From: Streptomyces catenulae
Lineage (GTDB): Bacteria; Actinomycetota; Actinomycetes; Streptomycetales; Streptomycetaceae
DNA length: 64,000 bases
Assembly: GCF_000718015.1 (NCBI RefSeq)
Contig: NZ_JODY01000029.1
Coordinates: forward strand, 22,904 to 86,903
Reading direction: 5' to 3'
Within the stretch, counting starts at the first letter, position 1. Every line of letters starts with the position of its first letter. Below the pieces are notes generated by a model, which saw only the letters and a program-made list of their open reading frames with translations, was not told the origin of the DNA and did no database searches. This document shows, piece by piece, positions 1-8,180 of the stretch. The position numbers and the translations under genes were made by a program.

Positions 1-1
1 G

Positions 2-1390
2 TCCAAGGCCCGTTTCACCCGTGAGGCACAGTCCGTCGCCGGGCTGAACCACCACGCCGTCGTCGCCGTGTACGACTCCGGCGAGGACTTCGTCGGCGGC
101 AACACCGTGCCGTACATCGTGATGGAGCTGGTCGAGGGCCGCACCATCCGTGACCTGCTGCTCAACGCCGATGCACCGCCGCCGGACCAGGCGCTGATCA
201 TCGTCTCCGGTGTGCTGGAGGCGCTGGCCTACAGCCATCAGCACGGCATCGTGCACCGTGACATCAAGCCCGCGAACGTGATCATCACCAACAGCGGCGC
301 CGTCAAGGTCATGGACTTCGGCATCGCCCGTGCCCTGCACGGCGCCCAGTCGACGATGACCCAGACCGGCATGGTCATGGGCACCCCGCAGTACCTCTCC
401 CCGGAGCAGGCGCTCGGCAAGACCGTCGACACCCGCTCCGACCTGTACGCCACCGGCTGTCTGCTCTACGAACTGCTGGCGCTGCGGCCCCCGTTCACCG
501 GTGAGACGCCGCTGTCGGTGGTCTACCAGCACGTCCAGGACATGCCGGTGCCGCCGTCGCAGGTCGCCGATGTGCCGCCGGAGCTGGACGGCCTCGTCAT
601 GCGCTCCCTGGCCAAGGACCCGGACGACCGGTTCCAGACCGCCGAGGAGATGCGCGGTCTGGTGCAGTACTCGCTGCAGATGCTGCACGAGCAGGGCGGC
701 CACACCGGCACCTGGAGCACCGGCCCGGTCGCCGCGCACGAGGGCGCCACCTCCGCGATGGGCGTCGCCGCGACCACCGCGATGCCGCACGCGGACGCCG
801 GGCAGACCGCCGCCAACCCGATCCTGCCGCCCGGTATGCACGCCGACGACGGGGGCTTCGAGGGCGGTCACCGGCCCGCCCGGCGCAGCCGCGGAAAGAT
901 CTGGCTGATCGCCGCGCTCGCGCTGATCGCCATCGCGGTGGGTGTGGCCTTCGCGGTGCGCAACAGCGGCAGCGGCGGCGGTTCCGCGCCCGAGACGACC
1001 AAGTCGCCCACGTCCACGTCCACCACCAAGGACGAGCAGACCGAAGAGCCCAGCGACGAGCCGACGGACGAGACCACCGAGCCCGGTGGCATCGGCGGCT
1101 ACACCCCGCCGACGGAGGACACCCCGCCGCGGACCCAGGAGCCCACCACGCAGTACCCGACCGCTCCGACCACGCCGCCGCAGACGCCGCCGCCGACCAC
1201 GTCGAACGGCGGCAGCAGCAACGGCGGCGCCTCCAACGGCGGTACGGACACCGGCGGTACGGACAACGGCGGTACCGACACGGGCGGTACGGACACCGGC
1301 GGCGGCACCGACACCGGTGGCGGCACCGACACCGGCGGTACGGACGCGGGCAGCACGGACGCGGGTACGGCGGCCGGCACCACCCCCTGA
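2..1390 (+). CDS. Serine/threonine protein kinase, membrane-anchored (5' partial)
   Basis: The reading frame is open from base 2, so the start lies outside the window; 462 residues are visible. The visible part begins near helix C of a Hanks-type kinase and probably lacks the P-loop and catalytic lysine. The catalytic loop HRDIKPAN is encoded near 255-280, the DFG motif near 315, and the activation-segment LSPEQ near 400. After a charged linker comes one transmembrane segment (about 900-960). The rest is a Thr/Pro/Gly-rich extracellular tail ending in TDTGG-type repeats, with no PASTA domain visible. It would phosphorylate cytoplasmic proteins while its tail faces the cell wall. Ligand and targets cannot be read from the sequence. 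Confidence 0.95.
   Translation, partial: SKARFTREAQSVAGLNHHAVVAVYDSGEDFVGGNTVPYIVMELVEGRTIRDLLLNADAPPPDQALIIVSGVLEALAYSHQHGIVHRDIKPANVIITNSGAVKVMDFGIARALHGAQSTMTQTGMVMGTPQYLSPEQALGKTVDTRSDLYATGCLLYELLALRPPFTGETPLSVVYQHVQDMPVPPSQVADVPPELDGLVMRSLAKDPDDRFQTAEEMRGLVQYSLQMLHEQGGHTGTWSTGPVAAHEGATSAMGVAATTAMPHADAGQTAANPILPPGMHADDGGFEGGHRPARRSRGKIWLIAALALIAIAVGVAFAVRNSGSGGGSAPETTKSPTSTSTTKDEQTEEPSDEPTDETTEPGGIGGYTPPTEDTPPRTQEPTTQYPTAPTTPPQTPPPTTSNGGSSNGGASNGGTDTGGTDNGGTDTGGTDTGGGTDTGGGTDTGGTDAGSTDAGTAAGTTP
1237..1372 (+). repeat. In-frame tandem repeat coding for TDTGG units
   Basis: Degenerate 15-18-bp units of the type GGCGGTACGGACACC repeat about eight times and encode a Gly/Thr/Asp tail of the kinase. 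Slippage would change tail length without breaking the frame. Confidence 0.8.
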
Positions 1391-1425
1391 CCGCGCCGGA
1401 GGCCCGTACCTCCCCGCACGGCCGC

Positions 1426-1460
1426 ACGGCCCCGGACGGCGATCGCCCGTCCGGGGCCGT
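1426..1460. terminator. Bidirectional hairpin between converging genes
   Basis: Perfect 14-bp arms (1426-1439 and 1447-1460) with a 7-base loop sit between the kinase stop and the stop of the converging phosphotransferase. There is no U-tract, as is usual in Streptomyces. Confidence 0.75.
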
Positions 1461-1463
1461 CGT

Positions 1464-2507
1464 TCATCCTGTGAACGCGTCCCGGACCGCCTGGTACTCG
1501 CGGGTCCACCACACCGCCAGCGCGGACGCGGCGGGGAACTGCGGGTCGGTACGCCGGTCGCCGAGGCGGTAGCGCCAGGTCAGCATCCAGAAGTCGTTCA
1601 GCCGCTCCCACCACACCCGGTGGACGGCCGCGGCCAGCTCCCCGGCGTCCGCGCCGCGTGCGCCGCGGTAGGCGCCCGCGTACGCCGCCACCTTCGCCAG
1701 GTCCAGCGTGCCGCAGGGCCGGACGAAGAAGATCGCGGCGGCGCGGACCGCCTCCTCGGCGCGCGGCTGGACGCCCAGCCGGTCCCAGTCGATGATCGCG
1801 GCGGGCGCGGTCCCCCGGTAGAGGACGTTGAGCGGGTGGAAGTCGCCGTGCACCCAGCCGACGGCGGCGGCGCCCGGGTCGGCGGGGCGGCGGTGGGCGT
1901 GGCGTTCCAGGAGGGCCCGGCGCTCGCGCAGCCGGTGCTCGGCCAGCTCCTCGAAGCTGGTGCGCGGGCGGGTGACCCGGGCCAGCGCCAGCAGTTCGTC
2001 GATGACGTCGAAGGTCTGCGCGGGCTCGGCGCTGGGCTGGGCGTGCGGGGCGGGGCCCGGTCGTCGCTGGGCGGGCATGACCCGTTCCAGTGCGGTGTGG
2101 ACGAGGCCGAGCAGTGCGCCGAGGCGGCGGGACTGGGCGAGGGTGAGTGCGGTGCCGCCGAGGTGTTCGCCGTCGACCCAGGGGTGGAGGGCGTAGCAGC
2201 GGCCGTCGAGCACGGTGACGGTGCGGCCGTCGGCGCGGGCGAGGGGCGGGGCGAGCGGCAGTCCGAGCGCGGCGAGCCGGAGGGTGGCGCGGTGCTGGTG
2301 GGAGATGGAGCCGCGGTCCCCGTCGAGGTGGTGCTTGAGGAAGTATCTGCCGTCCGTGGTGACCAGCGTGTATCCGCGGTTGAGCAGGCCCTCGGCGACG
2401 GGCTCGCAGGAGAGCGGCTCCCCGGCGTCGGCGTAGTGGGCGAGTAAGGAGCCGAGCGTGCGGCCGTCGGGGGCAGCCGCCGTCCGGACTACAGATGAGC
2501 GCAGCAC
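1464..2507 (-). CDS. Aminoglycoside phosphotransferase-family (APH/ChoK-like) kinase
   Basis: This 347-residue protein has the APH/choline-kinase fold. An N-terminal lobe carries RYFLKHH (nucleotide-binding lysine). The Brenner-type catalytic motif WVHGDFHPLNVLY is followed by the metal-binding IIDWDRLG. Such proteins transfer phosphate from ATP to small hydroxylated substrates such as sugars, homoserine or antibiotics; the substrate is not evident. The GTG start lies 15 bases after the stop of the upstream flavin-type gene, so the two are probably cotranscribed. The family call is firm. An actual resistance role is not supported. Confidence 0.85.
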   Translation of the reverse strand: MLRSSVVRTAAAPDGRTLGSLLAHYADAGEPLSCEPVAEGLLNRGYTLVTTDGRYFLKHHLDGDRGSISHQHRATLRLAALGLPLAPPLARADGRTVTVLDGRCYALHPWVDGEHLGGTALTLAQSRRLGALLGLVHTALERVMPAQRRPGPAPHAQPSAEPAQTFDVIDELLALARVTRPRTSFEELAEHRLRERRALLERHAHRRPADPGAAAVGWVHGDFHPLNVLYRGTAPAAIIDWDRLGVQPRAEEAVRAAAIFFVRPCGTLDLAKVAAYAGAYRGARGADAGELAAAVHRVWWERLNDFWMLTWRYRLGDRRTDPQFPAASALAVWWTREYQAVRDAFTG

Positions 2508-2522
2508 GCGCCAGATGTTAGA

Positions 2523-2948
2523 TCACTGGCCAGGGGTCCAAGGGACGGTTCGGAAATCCGGTACATCGGTCAGGTGGTGCAAGGCGATGAATTCCGGCTC
2601 AATCCGCAGGAAAACCGGGTCGAACGGAACACCGTCCGCCAGCCGTGGCGTGCGGCCGAAACGCTGCCGTTCGACGTCGGTCGGCTCGGTGAGCCGCGCC
2701 GTTCCGGTCAGATGCACCGACCAGGCGTCCTCGGCCCCGCTGTGCAGGGTGTCCGCCTCGTACGCGACGACCGCGCCGTCCATGGCGCGGTGGTATCCGT
2801 AGCCGCTGTGCAGACGCACGAGCAGCCGGTCGCCGGTGACCAGATGCCGGGAGATCGCGGTGAAGGGCAGCGCGCGCAGGCTCGACGAGACCCGCCCGTA
2901 GGGGGTGCGGTCGAGCAGTTCCGTGGCGCGGGGGTCGTCGCAGGGCAT
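2523..2948 (-). CDS. Pyridoxamine 5'-phosphate oxidase-family protein
   Basis: A small (141-residue) split-barrel protein. It starts by discussing no signal peptide; an N-terminal segment LLDRTPYGRVSSSL is followed by strands typical of the FMN- or F420-binding split barrel, including RLLVRLHSGYGYHR, VAYEADTL and WSVHLTGTARL. The ATG at 2948 is chosen because the fold begins there; an upstream in-frame start would add 18 Ala/Gly/Pro residues that look non-coding. It is followed closely by the phosphotransferase gene. Members bind FMN, F420 or haem and reduce small molecules. The exact reaction is unknown. Confidence 0.8.
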   Translation of the reverse strand: MPCDDPRATELLDRTPYGRVSSSLRALPFTAISRHLVTGDRLLVRLHSGYGYHRAMDGAVVAYEADTLHSGAEDAWSVHLTGTARLTEPTDVERQRFGRTPRLADGVPFDPVFLRIEPEFIALHHLTDVPDFRTVPWTPGQ

Positions 2949-3046
2949 GGCTCCCAGCCTGCCGCCGCGCGGACCGCCGCCGACAGGGGCAGCGGCCCTC
3001 ACCTGGCCGGGACGTTGGTCCCGCCGGATCCGCGCGGCGGCTGCCC

Positions 3047-3703
3047 TCAGCGGCGCTCGGCCTGGCGCCGGGCGACATAGGCGGCGGCCTGGGAGCGGCG
3101 CTCCATGCCGAGCTTGGACAGCAGGCTGGAGACGTAGTTCTTGATCGTCTTCTCGGCGAGGTGGAGGCGCTCGCCGATGGCGCGGTTGGTCAGGCCCTCG
3201 CCGATGAGGTCGAGGATCCGGCGTTCCTGGTCGGTGAGGGAGGCCAGCTTGTCGTCGCTCTTGGTGCCGCCGCCCCGCAGCCGCTCCAGGACCTGCGCGG
3301 TGGCCACCGGGTCGAGGAGGGACTTCCCGGCGGCGACGTCGCGTACGGCGGCGAGGAGTTCGTTGCCCCGGATGGCCTTGAGGACATAACCGGCCGCACC
3401 GGCCATGATCGCATCGAAAAGGGCCTCGTCGTCCGCGAAGGACGTCAGCATCAGGCAGTTGATCTCGTCGTTCTGCGAGCGGATCTCGCGGCAGACCTCG
3501 ACGCCGCTGCCGTCCGGTAGCCGGACATCGAGCACCGCGACGTCCGGTCGGGTGGCCGGGATCCTGACCAGGGCGTCTGCGGCGGTGCCGGCCTCGCCGA
3601 TGACCTCGATGTCCGGTTCACCCGCCAGCATTTCGTGGACGCCACGCCGCACCACTTCATGATCGTCGAGCAGGAATACCCTGATTTTTCCATCCTCGTG
3701 CAC
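3047..3703 (-). CDS. LuxR/NarL-family response regulator (DevR-like, orphan)
   Basis: The N-terminal receiver domain has the acidic pair in FLLDDHEVV, the phospho-acceptor aspartate in VAVLDVRLPDG, the threonine/serine switch in LMLTSFADD and the lysine in GYVLKAI. A linker leads to a GerE-type helix-turn-helix (LTDQERRILDLIGEGLTN to AEKTIKNYVSSLL). The GTG at 3703, coding VHEDGKIRVF, is preferred; an upstream ATG adds six residues. No histidine kinase lies next to it in this window. It is divergent from the 2-oxoacid dehydrogenase operon and could share its control region. The family is close to DevR/DosR regulators of hypoxia response. Confidence 0.93.
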   Translation of the reverse strand: MHEDGKIRVFLLDDHEVVRRGVHEMLAGEPDIEVIGEAGTAADALVRIPATRPDVAVLDVRLPDGSGVEVCREIRSQNDEINCLMLTSFADDEALFDAIMAGAAGYVLKAIRGNELLAAVRDVAAGKSLLDPVATAQVLERLRGGGTKSDDKLASLTDQERRILDLIGEGLTNRAIGERLHLAEKTIKNYVSSLLSKLGMERRSQAAAYVARRQAERR

Positions 3704-3810
3704 GGCTCCAGTCTCACACACCGACCCTTCCCGTGCTCCAGGTCACCGATATAACGTGCCGGTGTCCCGGCGGCCTGCAACGCTGTGACCAGGAGTTGTT
3801 CCCAGCTTTC

Positions 3811-3841
3811 GCGATTTACTTGGAAATCCAAGCAAAATCGC
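3811..3841. promoter_or_regulatory. Inverted repeat upstream of the 2-oxoacid dehydrogenase operon
   Basis: Outer arms GCGATTT and AAATCGC and inner arms CTTGGA and TCCAAG are nested around AA, giving an almost complete dyad in the 327-base gap between the response regulator and E1alpha. It is a plausible operator, for example for an Lrp-type BkdR as known in Streptomyces bkd control. Which regulator binds is inference. The remainder of 3704-4030 holds a TTGACA hexamer at 3868-3873 without a convincing -10. Confidence 0.5.
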
Positions 3842-3850
3842 AGGTCAGGG
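3834..3850 (+). other. Copy A of a shared intergenic motif
   Basis: AAAATCGCAGGTCAGGG. Near-identical copies lie at 54637-54654 and 57504-57519, and a diverged one abuts the CRISPR array at 53035-53050. All are on the + strand. Copies A, B and C lie about 170-215 bases upstream of a gene start. Confidence 0.6.
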
Positions 3851-4030
3851 CCGTTTCCGCTTAGGCTTTGACAATGGGTAACGTGCGATGAGCAGGCCAC
3901 TTCCGGGGCGCTTTGTTCCACCCGGATCCGGCCGCGTTCGCACACACCCCGTGCGCCGTATCGGATACCGGGTGAGCCGCAATACGGCCACCGGCGGACC
4001 CCGGGGGCCGGACAGACGGAGGAGCAGCAC

Positions 4031-5221
4031 GTGACCGTGGAAGGCACTGCCCAGCGGAAAACCACCCGCGGCGGCAGCAAGCGCACCACCGCCAAGAAGG
4101 CGTCACCGGCCAGGAACAAGGCCACGCGCCCGGCGGAACAGGACGAGCTCGTACAACTGCTGACCCCCGAGGGGAAGCGGGTCGAGCACCCGGATTACGC
4201 GATCGACCTGTCGCCCGAGGAACTGCGCGGTCTCTACCGCGACATGGTGCTGACGCGGAAGTTCGACGCCGAGGCCACCACGCTGCAGCGCCAGGGCGAA
4301 CTGGGCCTGTGGGCCTCGCTGCTCGGCCAGGAGGCGGCCCAGATCGGCTCCGGGCGGGCCCTGCGCGACGACGACTACGTCTTCCCGACCTACCGCGAGC
4401 ACGGCGTCGCCTGGTGCCGCGGGGTCGACCCGACGAATCTGCTCGGCATGTTCCGCGGCGTGAATCACGGCGGCTGGGACCCGAACAGCAACAACTTCCA
4501 CCTCTACACCATCGTCATCGGTTCGCAGACGCTGCACGCGACCGGATATGCGATGGGGGTGCAGAAGGACGGCGCGGATTCCGCGGTGATCGCCTATTTC
4601 GGTGACGGCGCCTCCAGCCAGGGAGATGTCGCCGAGTCGTTCACCTTCTCCGCGGTCTACAACGCCCCGGTGGTCTTCTTCTGCCAGAACAACCAGTGGG
4701 CGATTTCCGAGCCGACGGACCGCCAGACCCGGGTGCCGCTCTATCAGCGCGCCCGCGGTTTCGGATTCCCCGGCGTCCGCGTCGACGGCAACGACGTGCT
4801 GGCCTGTCTGGCCGTGACCCGGGCGGCGCTGGAGCGGGCCCGCACCGGCGAGGGTCCGATGCTGGTCGAGGCGTTCACCTACCGGATGGGCGCCCACACC
4901 ACCTCCGACGACCCGACGAAGTACCGCGCCGACGAGGAGACCCGCGCCTGGGAGGCGAAGGACCCGATCCTGCGGCTGCGCCGGTACCTGGAGGCCGAGG
5001 GGCTCGTCGACGACGCCTATCTCGCCGCCGTCGAGGAGGAGAGCGAGGCGCTGGGCAAGCGGGTGCGGGACGCCGTCCGGGCGATGCCCGACCCCGACAC
5101 CATGGCGATCTTCGAGAACGTCTATGCGGACGGGCATGCGCTCGTCGACGAGGAGCGCGCGCAGTTCGCCGCGTACCAGGCGTCGTTCGCCGACGCCGAT
5201 GCCGCCGCGGAGGAGAACTGA
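4031..5221 (+). CDS. bkdA: 2-oxoacid dehydrogenase E1 component, alpha subunit (branched-chain/pyruvate type)
   Basis: This 396-residue protein begins with a Lys/Arg/Thr-rich tail of about 50 residues. The thiamine-diphosphate domain follows, with the motif GDGASSQGD ending in NNQWAIS about 30 residues on. With the beta subunit it decarboxylates 2-oxoacids and loads the acyl group on the E2 lipoyl arm. The GTG start follows GGAGCAGCAC. The beta subunit starts 2 bases after its stop. Automated annotation often says pdhA. Streptomyces normally uses a homodimeric AceE for pyruvate and alpha2beta2 enzymes for branched-chain keto acids, so bkd is preferred. Its likely role is branched-chain amino-acid breakdown and branched acyl-CoA primers. 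Confidence 0.9.
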   Translation: MTVEGTAQRKTTRGGSKRTTAKKASPARNKATRPAEQDELVQLLTPEGKRVEHPDYAIDLSPEELRGLYRDMVLTRKFDAEATTLQRQGELGLWASLLGQEAAQIGSGRALRDDDYVFPTYREHGVAWCRGVDPTNLLGMFRGVNHGGWDPNSNNFHLYTIVIGSQTLHATGYAMGVQKDGADSAVIAYFGDGASSQGDVAESFTFSAVYNAPVVFFCQNNQWAISEPTDRQTRVPLYQRARGFGFPGVRVDGNDVLACLAVTRAALERARTGEGPMLVEAFTYRMGAHTTSDDPTKYRADEETRAWEAKDPILRLRRYLEAEGLVDDAYLAAVEEESEALGKRVRDAVRAMPDPDTMAIFENVYADGHALVDEERAQFAAYQASFADADAAAEEN

Positions 5222-5223
5222 CC

Positions 5224-6207
5224 ATGGCCGTCCACGAGAAGATCACCATCGCCAAGGCGATCAACGCCTCGCTGCGCGCCTCCATGGAGGCCGACCCCAA
5301 GGTCCTCGTGATGGGTGAGGACGTCGGCAAGCTCGGCGGCGTCTTCCGCGTCACCGACGGCCTCCAGAAGGACTTCGGCGAGGACCGGGTGATCGACACC
5401 CCGCTCGCCGAGTCCGGCATCGTCGGTACCGCCATCGGCCTGGCGCTGCGCGGCTACCGCCCGGTCGTGGAGATCCAGTTCGACGGGTTCGTCTTCCCCG
5501 CCTACGACCAGATCGTCACCCAGCTGGCGAAGATGCACGCCCGGGCGCTGGGCAAGGTCAAGGTGCCCGTCGTCATCCGCATCCCGTACGCGGGCGGCAT
5601 CGGCGCGGTCGAGCACCACTCGGAGTCCCCGGAGGCGCTGTTCGCGCACGTCGCGGGCCTCAAGTGCGTGACGCCGTCGAACGCGTCGGACGCCTACTGG
5701 ATGCTCCAGCAGGCCATCGCCGGGGACGACCCGGTCATCTACTTCGAGCCCAAGCGCCGCTACCACGACAAGTCGCGCCTGGACACCGAGGCGATCCCGG
5801 ACCCGCTGCACACCGCCCGGATCGCCCGCAGCGGTTCGGACCTCACGCTCGCCGCGTACGGCCCGATGGTGAAGGTCTGCCAGGACGTCGCCAACGTCGC
5901 GGCGGAGGAGGGCAAGTCGATCGAGGTCGTCGACCTGCGGTCGCTCTCCCCCATCGACTTCGACACCGTCCAGGCGTCGGTCGAGCGGACCGGTCGGCTG
6001 GTCCTGGTGCACGAGGCGCCGGTCTTCCTGGGCGTGGGCGCCGAGATCGCCGCCCGGATCACCGAGCGCTGCTTCTACCACCTGGAGGCCCCGGTGCTGC
6101 GGGTCGGCGGCTTCCACGCGCCGTACCCGCCGTCCCGTCTGGAGGACGAGTACCTGCCGGGCCTGGACCGGGTGCTCGACGCCGTCGACCGCGCGCTGGC
6201 GTACTGA
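5224..6207 (+). CDS. bkdB: 2-oxoacid dehydrogenase E1 component, beta subunit
   Basis: A 327-residue transketolase-like beta subunit. The N-terminal pyrimidine-binding domain contains VLVMGEDVGKLGG and DTPLAESGIVG; the central part has VVEIQFDGFVFPAYDQIV; the C-terminal transketolase domain holds SIEVVDLRSLSPID. The ATG at 5224 has GGAG inside the end of E1alpha, so translation is coupled. Its length matches the family. E2 follows after 16 bases, completing the E1-E2 operon; no E3 (lipoamide dehydrogenase) gene is in the window, so a shared E3 encoded elsewhere is expected. Confidence 0.93.
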   Translation: MAVHEKITIAKAINASLRASMEADPKVLVMGEDVGKLGGVFRVTDGLQKDFGEDRVIDTPLAESGIVGTAIGLALRGYRPVVEIQFDGFVFPAYDQIVTQLAKMHARALGKVKVPVVIRIPYAGGIGAVEHHSESPEALFAHVAGLKCVTPSNASDAYWMLQQAIAGDDPVIYFEPKRRYHDKSRLDTEAIPDPLHTARIARSGSDLTLAAYGPMVKVCQDVANVAAEEGKSIEVVDLRSLSPIDFDTVQASVERTGRLVLVHEAPVFLGVGAEIAARITERCFYHLEAPVLRVGGFHAPYPPSRLEDEYLPGLDRVLDAVDRALAY

Positions 6208-6223
6208 GGGGGAGAGGAGAGCC

Positions 6224-7684
6224 GTGACCATGACCGCAACCACCGCCTCGGCGCAGCGTTTCCGCGAGTTCAAGATGCCCGACGTGGGCGAGGGCCTCAC
6301 CGAGGCCGAGATCCTCAAGTGGTACGTCCAGCCCGGTGACACCGTCACCGACGGCCAGGTCGTCTGCGAGGTCGAGACCGCGAAGGCCGCCGTCGAGCTG
6401 CCCATTCCGTACGACGGGGTGGTGCACACGCTCAACTTCGACGAGGGCACCACCGTCGACGTCGGCACCGTCATCATCTCCGTGGACACCGACCCGGGCG
6501 CCGGTCCCGCGCCGTCGGCCGGTCCCGCGCCGACCGCCGCGCCGGAGCCCGCCGAGGCCGAGGAGCCGCAGGGCCGCCAGGCGGTGCTCGTCGGCTACGG
6601 CGCCGCCCCGGCGTCGACGAAACGGCGGCCCCGCAAGGCGCAGCCGCAGCCCGCGGAGCAGTCGGTGACCGCCGGGCTCCAGGCCGAGCTGAACGGGCGG
6701 GCCGCGGTGCCCGCACCGGCCGCGCCCGCGCCCGCCCCGGTCGCCCCGGCACCGCCCGTGCCCGCCCCGGCGGTGCCCGGCGCGCCCCGGCCGCTGGCCA
6801 AGCCGCCGGTGCGCAAGCTCGCCAAGGATCTCGGCATCGACCTGGCCACGGTGGTGCCGACCGGCGTCGACGGGATCGTCACCCGCGAGGACGTGCACGC
6901 CGCCGCGGCCGCCGCGGCGCCTGTTTCACGTGAAACGACGCCGGTCTCGGCCGCGCTGCCGGAGGCGGTCGCCGTACCGTCGGCCGGGGAGACCCGGATC
7001 CCGGTCAAGGGTGTCCGCAAGGCCACCGCGCAGGCGATGGTCGCCTCCGCCTTCACCGCGCCGCATGTCACGGAGTTCGTCACCGTCGATGTGACGCGCA
7101 CGATGAAGCTGGTCCAGGAGCTGAAGCAGGACCCGGACATGGCGGGGCTGCGGGTCAACCCGCTGCTCTTCGTCGCGAAGGCGTTCCTGGTCGCCCTCAA
7201 GCGGCACCCGGAGGTCAACGCCGCCTGGGACGAGGCGAACCAGGAGATCGTGCTGAAGCACGAGGTGAACCTCGGCATCGCCGCGGCCACCCCGCGCGGG
7301 CTGATCGTCCCGAACATCAAGGACGCGGGCGCCAAGACGCTGCCGCAGCTCGCCGAGGCGCTGGGCGAGCTGGTGGCGACCGCCCGCGAGGGCAAGACCT
7401 CCCCGGCGGCGATGTCCGGCGGGACCGTCACCATCACCAACGTCGGCGTCTTCGGCGTCGACACCGGTACGCCGATCCTCAACCCGGGGGAGTCGGCGAT
7501 CCTCGCCTTCGGCGCGGTCAAGCTCCAGCCGTGGGTCCACAAGGGCAAGGTCAAGCCCCGTCAGGTCACCACGCTGGCGCTCTCGTTCGACCACCGGCTG
7601 ATCGACGGCGAGCTGGGATCGAAGCTGCTCGCCGACATCGCGGGCGTCCTGGAGAAGCCGAAGCGGCTGATCACCTGGGGCTGA
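6224..7684 (+). CDS. bkdC: Dihydrolipoyllysine acyltransferase (E2) of the 2-oxoacid dehydrogenase complex
   Basis: The protein has 486 residues. One lipoyl domain occupies about residues 8-85, with the lipoylated lysine in EVETAKAAVE. A long Pro/Ala linker leads to a peripheral-subunit-binding domain (about 190-225, VRKLAKDLGIDLATVVPTG). The CAT catalytic domain ends with SFDHRLIDGELG, which holds the active-site His and Asp. It transfers the acyl group from lipoate to CoA. The GTG start follows GGGGGAGAGGAGAGCC. A parS-like palindrome lies inside the second linker and is read as VSRET, so it does not disturb a folded domain. Confidence 0.94.
   Translation: MTMTATTASAQRFREFKMPDVGEGLTEAEILKWYVQPGDTVTDGQVVCEVETAKAAVELPIPYDGVVHTLNFDEGTTVDVGTVIISVDTDPGAGPAPSAGPAPTAAPEPAEAEEPQGRQAVLVGYGAAPASTKRRPRKAQPQPAEQSVTAGLQAELNGRAAVPAPAAPAPAPVAPAPPVPAPAVPGAPRPLAKPPVRKLAKDLGIDLATVVPTGVDGIVTREDVHAAAAAAAPVSRETTPVSAALPEAVAVPSAGETRIPVKGVRKATAQAMVASAFTAPHVTEFVTVDVTRTMKLVQELKQDPDMAGLRVNPLLFVAKAFLVALKRHPEVNAAWDEANQEIVLKHEVNLGIAAATPRGLIVPNIKDAGAKTLPQLAEALGELVATAREGKTSPAAMSGGTVTITNVGVFGVDTGTPILNPGESAILAFGAVKLQPWVHKGKVKPRQVTTLALSFDHRLIDGELGSKLLADIAGVLEKPKRLITWG
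6923..6936. other. parS-like ParB-binding site (inside E2 gene)
   Basis: Exact 14-bp palindrome GTTTCACGTGAAAC, identical to the Streptomyces parS core. It falls in the coding linker of E2. One of six in the window. Confidence 0.85.
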
Positions 7685-7701
7685 CCCGGTAGCGCACGGA
7701 G

Positions 7702-7737
7702 AACGGCCGACCCCCGCAGCGGCGGAGGTCGGCCGTT
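7702..7737 (+). terminator. Hairpin terminator after the E2 gene
   Basis: Perfect 11-bp arms AACGGCCGACC (7702-7712) and GGTCGGCCGTT (7727-7737) begin 18 bases after the E2 stop. Confidence 0.8.
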
Positions 7738-7775
7738 GTGCTGTGCGTACCGCGGCGGCCGTCCGGCGGTGCGGA

Positions 7776-7952
7776 TCAGCCGCGGATGAGTTCGACGGCG
7801 TTCCGGAGGTGGGCGACCGGGCCGGTCGGCGCGGAGGTGTCCGCGTGCGAGGCGTTGCGGACCACCGTGGTGCCGGCCCAGACGGCGGCGGCGATCAGCA
7901 CCACCACGGCGGTGGTCCGGACACGGCGGGTGGTGTTCGTCCTGCTCTGCAT
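7776..7952 (-). CDS. Small single-pass membrane or secreted protein
   Basis: A 58-residue protein. A positively charged N-terminus (SRTNTTRRVRTT) precedes a hydrophobic helix AVVVLIAAAVWAG and a short polar tail ending in LRNAVELIRG. The ATG at 7952 has a good ribosome-binding site (GGGGAGAGACC). An upstream in-frame ATG would add 16 charged residues without one. The topology fits a signal anchor or an uncleaved signal peptide. No family is recognised. The E2 terminator lies just beyond its stop and could serve both genes. Confidence 0.6.
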   Translation of the reverse strand: MQSRTNTTRRVRTTAVVVLIAAAVWAGTTVVRNASHADTSAPTGPVAHLRNAVELIRG

Positions 7953-8180
7953 GGTCTCTCCCCCTCGGGTGCCGGAATCTTCCCGGCGTCGTGCCTCCAT
8001 TCACCCATGGATTTCGGGCCCGCCCGTACGCGTCAGGTACGGACTCGGCTCCGACTTGAGAGGGATCCCGTACCGCACCTCCGGAGGACCACCGCGTACG
8101 GAACCCCCGGCGCGGGCGGGGGCCCGGAGCGGTCAGGAAAGGACTTGCCGCAGGCCAGGGCGGTGTTTAGCTTCGGTGCC

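Noticed and set aside
1464..2507. Antibiotic-resistance gene
   Set aside because: The APH fold is shared by many metabolic kinases, and nothing in context points to resistance.
5122..6489. A 455-codon minus-strand frame over the E1beta/E2 junction
   Set aside because: Antisense shadow of two certain genes.
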